Origin: Goniomonas avonlea
Lineage: Eukaryota > Cryptophyceae > Goniomonadida > Goniomonadaceae
Direction of reading: 5' to 3'
Assembly: GCA_003573635.1 (NCBI GenBank)
Contig: QUTJ01031488.1
Location: forward strand, 1-12,166
Length of the DNA: 12,166 nucleotides
The notes beneath the pieces are model-generated. The model did not search any database, was not told the DNA's origin, and saw nothing but the letters and a program-made list of their open reading frames with translations. How positions within the stretch are numbered: the stretch's first letter is position 1; every line of letters starts with the position of its first letter. The position numbers and the translations under genes are program-made. This document shows, one piece after another, positions 10,564-12,166 of this stretch.

Positions 10564-11643
10564 CTGCAAGTTGGAGTATTAGTCGGTCAACCAAAAAGAA
10601 AGAAACCAACACTTCAGAACAAACAAGTAAGTTTTTGGACCTGCACTCGGAGCTCCACAGCTGAGGTCATCCGCACATTGGGAATCGCCGCAACCAGGAC
10701 CTGAAACCACAAATTAGATCAACAGCTGCTTTCAAAATGACTATGACTCACATGGATCGTAAGCAATTGCTCGCAGAGCTGCGGCTGAGGTCATTGTTAC
10801 TTCGGCAGGAGAGATGGTTTGATTTGTGAGATCCACTTTCGCGACAACTGCAGATTGCTGCAGCAGAATAAAATATGACGAGCTGAACAAATCAAACGCT
10901 GCCACCCCAGTCACAGTTCGCTCTGGGACTCTGATGACTGGAATCATGATCCGCTGATCCAAGTTGATTGCGACCACGTCCGTATCGTGGGTGCCTTCTC
11001 GAACTCCAAACAGCACGCCGCTCTGGTCAACTTGCAGGCTCGAAAGGCCACGGACGCACTGTCCTCCACCCTCCAAGTCGTATTCTGAGAGAACCTTACT
11101 CTCGATATCAAGGCGGATTATCTTATGGGACTCGAATAAATACAACAGTCTTCGTGTGGCATCGAACGCGGTCACGCCAGGAACAATTTTGAACCGCGGC
11201 AGCTGATGCAGTTCTAGGACTGTAAAATCAATAATATCAATAGATAACACCTTGGTTCCTTCTGAAGTCAATTCGACACCAAGCAACGCCCCATTTGTCC
11301 CGCTGAAGGCATCGCAATGGAGCACCGCGAGCTGCTCACGAGCCCAAGCGGCCCCTCTGACTGCCCGTCCGGTCCGAGACACGACTAGCAGTTCATTCTG
11401 AGCTTGTATAAATAGTAAACGACGCTTCCAGTCAAAGCACATCGCAGCCCCGGCATCAGCTGGTGGGGCACTGGAGGCAGCCGAAGACCATTGGGTCTCA
11501 GTGATCCAAAGATTCATTTTTGTGACATTTGCCCAAACCACTTCATACCCACCCGGTCCACTGGTGTAACCCAGAAGACCCCCTGCTCCAGATTCTCCTT
11601 GGAGGACAACCAGAAGCAGCACCAGGAGCACCTTGCCGGCCAT
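23..11643 (-). CDS. Giant secreted propeller plus Ig-like repeat protein (joined three-exon gene model)
   Basis: Proposed join on the minus strand: 11643-10752, 10700-10641, 10563-23, giving about 3,830 residues. The ATG at 11641-11643 is the first in-frame Met after a TAG at 11698-11700 and has G at -3 and +4. Domains in order: signal peptide (1-20), beta-propeller-like region (about 66-297), cysteine-rich linker (298-317), then 34 complete Ig-like domains and a partial 35th. Joining the pieces is supported because the long frame has no ATG before 10330, which lies inside its first domain, and because splice signals lie between them in matching phase. No transmembrane segment or anchor is seen, but the C-terminus is uncertain because the TGA at 23-25 cuts a domain. 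The family is not recognised. The layout suggests an extracellular adhesin or wall/matrix protein, which is inference. An alternative is two separate genes, with the array gene lacking a credible start. Confidence 0.7.
98..3481 (-). repeat. Super-repeat copy C (domains 24-34, 1,128 residues)
   Basis: Eleven domains of 103, 103, 105, 102, 103, 100, 103, 101, 103, 99 and 106 residues. Unit 2 (domain 25) pairs with domain 14, unit 10 (domain 33) with domain 22 through GGAGTLAG and a TRxAVxG segment, and unit 11 (domain 34) with domain 23 through GGSP, STVVTL, NKAExG and TAPGLxS. It lacks the unit 9 insertion. Several units have a spacer of two or three residues before the conserved Pro (for example FGTFTAP, FEHATQP). 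All three ambiguous bases fall in this copy. Confidence 0.75.
3482..6880 (-). repeat. Super-repeat copy B (domains 13-23, 1,133 residues)
   Basis: Eleven domains of 102, 103, 103, 99, 102, 105, 102, 99, 112, 103 and 103 residues. It shares with copy A the non-consensus DAxxN of unit 1, the ASAATGGTPFxVQPVV region of unit 3, the short DSS segment and AG-for-AE change of unit 4, the ATAMLPFAVQP of unit 6 and the insertion of unit 9. With copy C it shares strong similarity in units 2, 10 and 11. Confidence 0.75.
4136..4171 (-). other. Insertion in domain 21 (unit 9, copy B)
   Basis: The same inter-strand position as in domain 10 carries an insert of the same length (region AVRPTQVTWTKGFVTSVSQ). 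The two 19-residue regions share AV at the start, a Lys at position 11, hydrophobics at 7, 13 and 14, and VSQ at the end. This argues for common descent. Confidence 0.65.
6881..10243 (-). repeat. Super-repeat copy A (domains 2-12, 1,121 residues)
   Basis: Eleven domains; lengths in order are eight of 101, then 111, 103 and 99. Marker features are DAANN in unit 1, ATAVLPFAVQP in unit 6, GGNRV in unit 8, an 11-residue insertion in unit 9 and GGAGALAG in unit 10. Each unit matches the domain 11 positions later better than the general consensus predicts, judged by eye. Confidence 0.75.
7517..7555 (-). other. Insertion in domain 10 (unit 9, copy A)
   Basis: Between the penultimate and last strands this domain carries about 11 extra residues (region AVVAPPIGRRKQLIAEVSQ) compared with its neighbours. 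The insert is basic and probably extends a loop or hairpin. It has no splice signals that would suggest a retained intron. Confidence 0.65.
10244..10564 (-). repeat. Divergent first Ig-like domain (N-terminal cap)
   Basis: These 107 residues align to the array consensus (PFLVQPQLTVLD, EIVFTDL, FTLQFSSAG, PLTVTS). They lack the GPPAKL opening, have DSLGKKL in place of DAGGNxV, and have LMLNLVG where later domains have xYDKAE. It contains the first in-frame ATG of the long frame (10328-10330). It stands outside the 11-domain periodicity and probably forms the junction with the hinge. Confidence 0.75.
10564..10640 (-). other. Intron 2 (about 77 nt, donor uncertain)
   Basis: The acceptor side is strong. 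On the minus strand a pyrimidine-rich run and a near-consensus branch site GACTAATAC (10576-10584) are followed by CCAACTTGCAG ending at 10564. The best-placed donor is CAG followed by GTCCAA at 10640, a weak match to GTRAGT. Both sides are in phase 1, so splicing joins GCA G to CT CCG and enters the long frame exactly. Unspliced reading meets a TAA at 10579-10581, inside the branch site. Alternative same-phase donors at 10646, 10658 and 10676 would shorten exon 2. Confidence 0.55.
10641..10700 (-). CDS. Exon 2: cysteine-rich hinge microexon
   Basis: This 60-nt exon completes a split Cys codon, adds 19 codons and leaves one base. The encoded segment CPGCGDSQCADDLSCGAPSA has four cysteines in 15 residues, then small residues and Pro. 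It links the last propeller repeat to the first Ig-like domain and would act as a compact disulfide-stabilised hinge. The 5' boundary is well supported by intron 1. The 3' boundary is less certain, because several GT dinucleotides lie in the same phase (10640, 10646, 10658, 10676) and none is a strong donor. Confidence 0.5.
10701..10751 (-). other. Intron 1 (51 nt)
   Basis: On the minus strand the donor reads CCAT followed by GTGAGT, and the acceptor is GTGGTTTCAG. A branch-point-like GATCTAAT lies at 10713-10720, about 12 nt before the AG. Splicing joins T to GT, giving Cys, and keeps the downstream cysteine-rich frame open. The length is a multiple of three, but a TAG in frame at 10741-10743 means retention would truncate the protein at 300 residues. 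Confidence 0.75.
10752..11448 (-). other. Six-repeat beta-propeller-like region
   Basis: Six repeats of roughly 45 residues each begin with a hydrophobic strand ending in Asp, followed by a turn with small or basic residues and a second hydrophobic strand (for example FDATRRLLYLF, VDQSGVLFGV, FDLFSSSYFILL). The third strand often carries an Asp or Ser (IIRLDIE, VVAINLD, VAKVDLT). Several such sheets in a row are typical of beta-propellers, which commonly bind ligands or proteins on their face. The sixth repeat is cut short by the exon 1 boundary and runs into the cysteine-rich exon 2. A propeller fold is inferred from periodicity only. Confidence 0.55.
10752..11643 (-). CDS. Exon 1: signal peptide and beta-propeller-like domain
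   Basis: This exon gives 297 codons plus one base. The N-terminus is MAGKVLLVLLLVVLQGESGA, a basic residue followed by a Leu/Val-rich core and a small-residue cleavage site. From residue 66 a motif of hydrophobic strand plus Asp (AMCFD, LHCD, VTAFD, LQVD, VAAFD, AIAYD) recurs with its Asp at residues 71, 111, 161, 206, 251 and 296, a spacing of 40-50. Each is followed by a second strand such as RRLLYLF or SYFILLQ. This matches the blade rhythm of YVTN/NHL-type beta-propellers, although no exact family motif is visible. N-glycosylation sequons occur at NVT (39) and NQT (274). Read without splicing, the frame continues only three residues into the intron and stops at 10741-10743 (300 residues). 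Base composition is visibly less GC-rich than exon 3. Confidence 0.75.
11584..11643 (-). other. Signal peptide coding segment
   Basis: The first 20 residues have a Lys at position 4, an uninterrupted hydrophobic run of Val and Leu from 5 to 14, then a polar stretch ending in Ser-Gly-Ala. This small-x-small arrangement fits signal peptidase cleavage after residue 20. It directs the product into the secretory pathway. The exact cleavage point is a guess. Confidence 0.75.
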
Positions 11644-11853
11644 GGCAGAGGGGCCCTGCTGCTTGAACTGCGTGCTTGGGGCGATGATATGGAAAGGCTA
11701 GCTAGAAAGCCCAAACCCTTCGTCGGATTAATAATGTTCGAAGATAAGAAAAATCTGGAACCAGCCGATGATAGCGGCTGTTCAAGTGGCGGTTAGAAGG
11801 CCGCTTAGGCTCGTTGATTGGTGAGCTCAGAGATACGGTCCAGATGTCAATTT

Positions 11854-11877
11854 GGAGGAAGCGGCGCCGGTTCCTCC
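11854..11877. repeat. 24-bp near-perfect palindrome in the 5' flank
   Basis: GGAGGAA at 11854-11860 is the reverse complement of TTCCTCC at 11871-11877. Between them, CGGCGCCG at 11862-11869 is itself palindromic, leaving one mismatched pair (G at 11861 against G at 11870). The right arm also pairs with GAGGAA at 11879-11884, so two mutually exclusive hairpins are possible. It lies about 210 bp upstream of the start codon. Confidence 0.6.
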
Positions 11878-12116
11878 TGAGGAATTAGTACCTTGATAAA
11901 CCAGTACCCTATTCCCTGGTCTTCGACCGCGGAGCAACAACGAAGCCTGGTGATGTGGTTCGTGCCGTTATATCGGAGTTCAGTAGGGAGATTAAACACG
12001 TCCGAAAAAGTGTTCCCATTTCGGGCTTCGCATTATCGAACTTCAATTTGGGACGCACGAAGCGTTTTTCGACGAACAAAAAATGCTCAAAAGGGGCCTC
12101 CGAAGCCTAAAATGAG

Positions 12117-12139
12117 TTGGGGCACTTGGAGTGTCCCAA
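12117..12139. repeat. 10-bp hairpin near the right edge
   Basis: TTGGGGCACT (12117-12126) and AGTGTCCCAA (12130-12139) pair over ten positions with one G-T wobble around a three-base loop. A run of seven A follows at 12145-12151. It could be a chance structure, a terminator-like element of a neighbouring gene, or part of a dispersed repeat. Confidence 0.45.
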
Positions 12140-12166
12140 TGCCGAAAAAAATATCACAGACTGACT

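Larger units (their letters stand above)
11644..12166. other. 5' flank, no gene seen
   Basis: These 523 bases upstream of the gene hold no convincing reading frame on either strand and are visibly less GC-rich than the array. Possible promoter elements on the minus strand are a CCAAT sequence (11816-11820, about 175 bp from the ATG) and an AT-rich TTATTAAT stretch near 11728-11735. Both are weak matches and the transcription start is unknown. A short CGAAGCCT motif occurs at 11941-11948 and 12101-12108. Two inverted repeats are listed separately. Confidence 0.5.

Noticed and set aside
10610-10612. GTG as a bacterial-type start of the long frame
   Set aside because: There is no ribosome-binding site upstream, the supposed N-terminus has Asp and Arg in its hydrophobic stretch, and the same bases fit an intron with a branch site and acceptor.
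11514-11714. Minus-strand frame of 66 codons overlapping the start codon
   Set aside because: It begins at TTG and reads exon 1 out of frame; there is no ATG to make it an upstream open reading frame.
11491-11796. Plus-strand frame of 101 codons opposite the gene start
   Set aside because: It begins at TTG, overlaps the signal-peptide exon in antisense and has no recognisable domain.

Overview
The window looks like a draft nuclear contig from a microbial eukaryote (a protist or alga; I cannot name the lineage). Three things point this way. The main gene seems to be split by two very short GT-AG introns with branch-point-like CTAAT motifs. Its start codon sits in a strong Kozak-type context with no Shine-Dalgarno sequence. 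The 3.5-kilo-codon reading frame has no ATG until codon 95. Three isolated ambiguous bases (1237, 2597, 2687) suggest a shotgun draft. TGA, TAA and TAG are all absent from the long frame, so the standard code fits.

Nearly the whole window is one minus-strand gene. From right to left: about 520 bp of apparent 5' flank (11644-12166); exon 1 (10752-11643) with a signal peptide and a beta-propeller-like domain; a 51-nt intron; a 60-nt cysteine-rich exon 2; a probable 77-nt intron; and exon 3 (10563 down to 23). Exon 3 encodes a divergent first domain and then 33 more complete tandem beta-sandwich (Ig-like) domains of about 102 residues plus the start of another. The joined product would be about 3,830 residues, secreted or cell-surface. 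It may continue past the left edge, because the TGA at 23-25 falls in the middle of a domain.

The main discovery is that the domain array has a second level of order. After the divergent first domain, the rest reads as three tandem copies of an 11-domain block of 1,121, 1,133 and 1,128 residues (about 3.38 kb each), followed by the start of a fourth. Domain n matches domain n+11 in indels and unusual residues across the array. The gene therefore grew in at least two stages: single-domain amplification to 11 units, then block duplication.

The function is not recognised. The architecture (secretion signal, propeller head, cysteine-rich hinge, long Ig-like stalk) suggests an adhesin, cell-wall or extracellular-matrix protein. 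That is an inference from layout only. There is no second gene, RNA gene, CRISPR array or transposable element that I can support.
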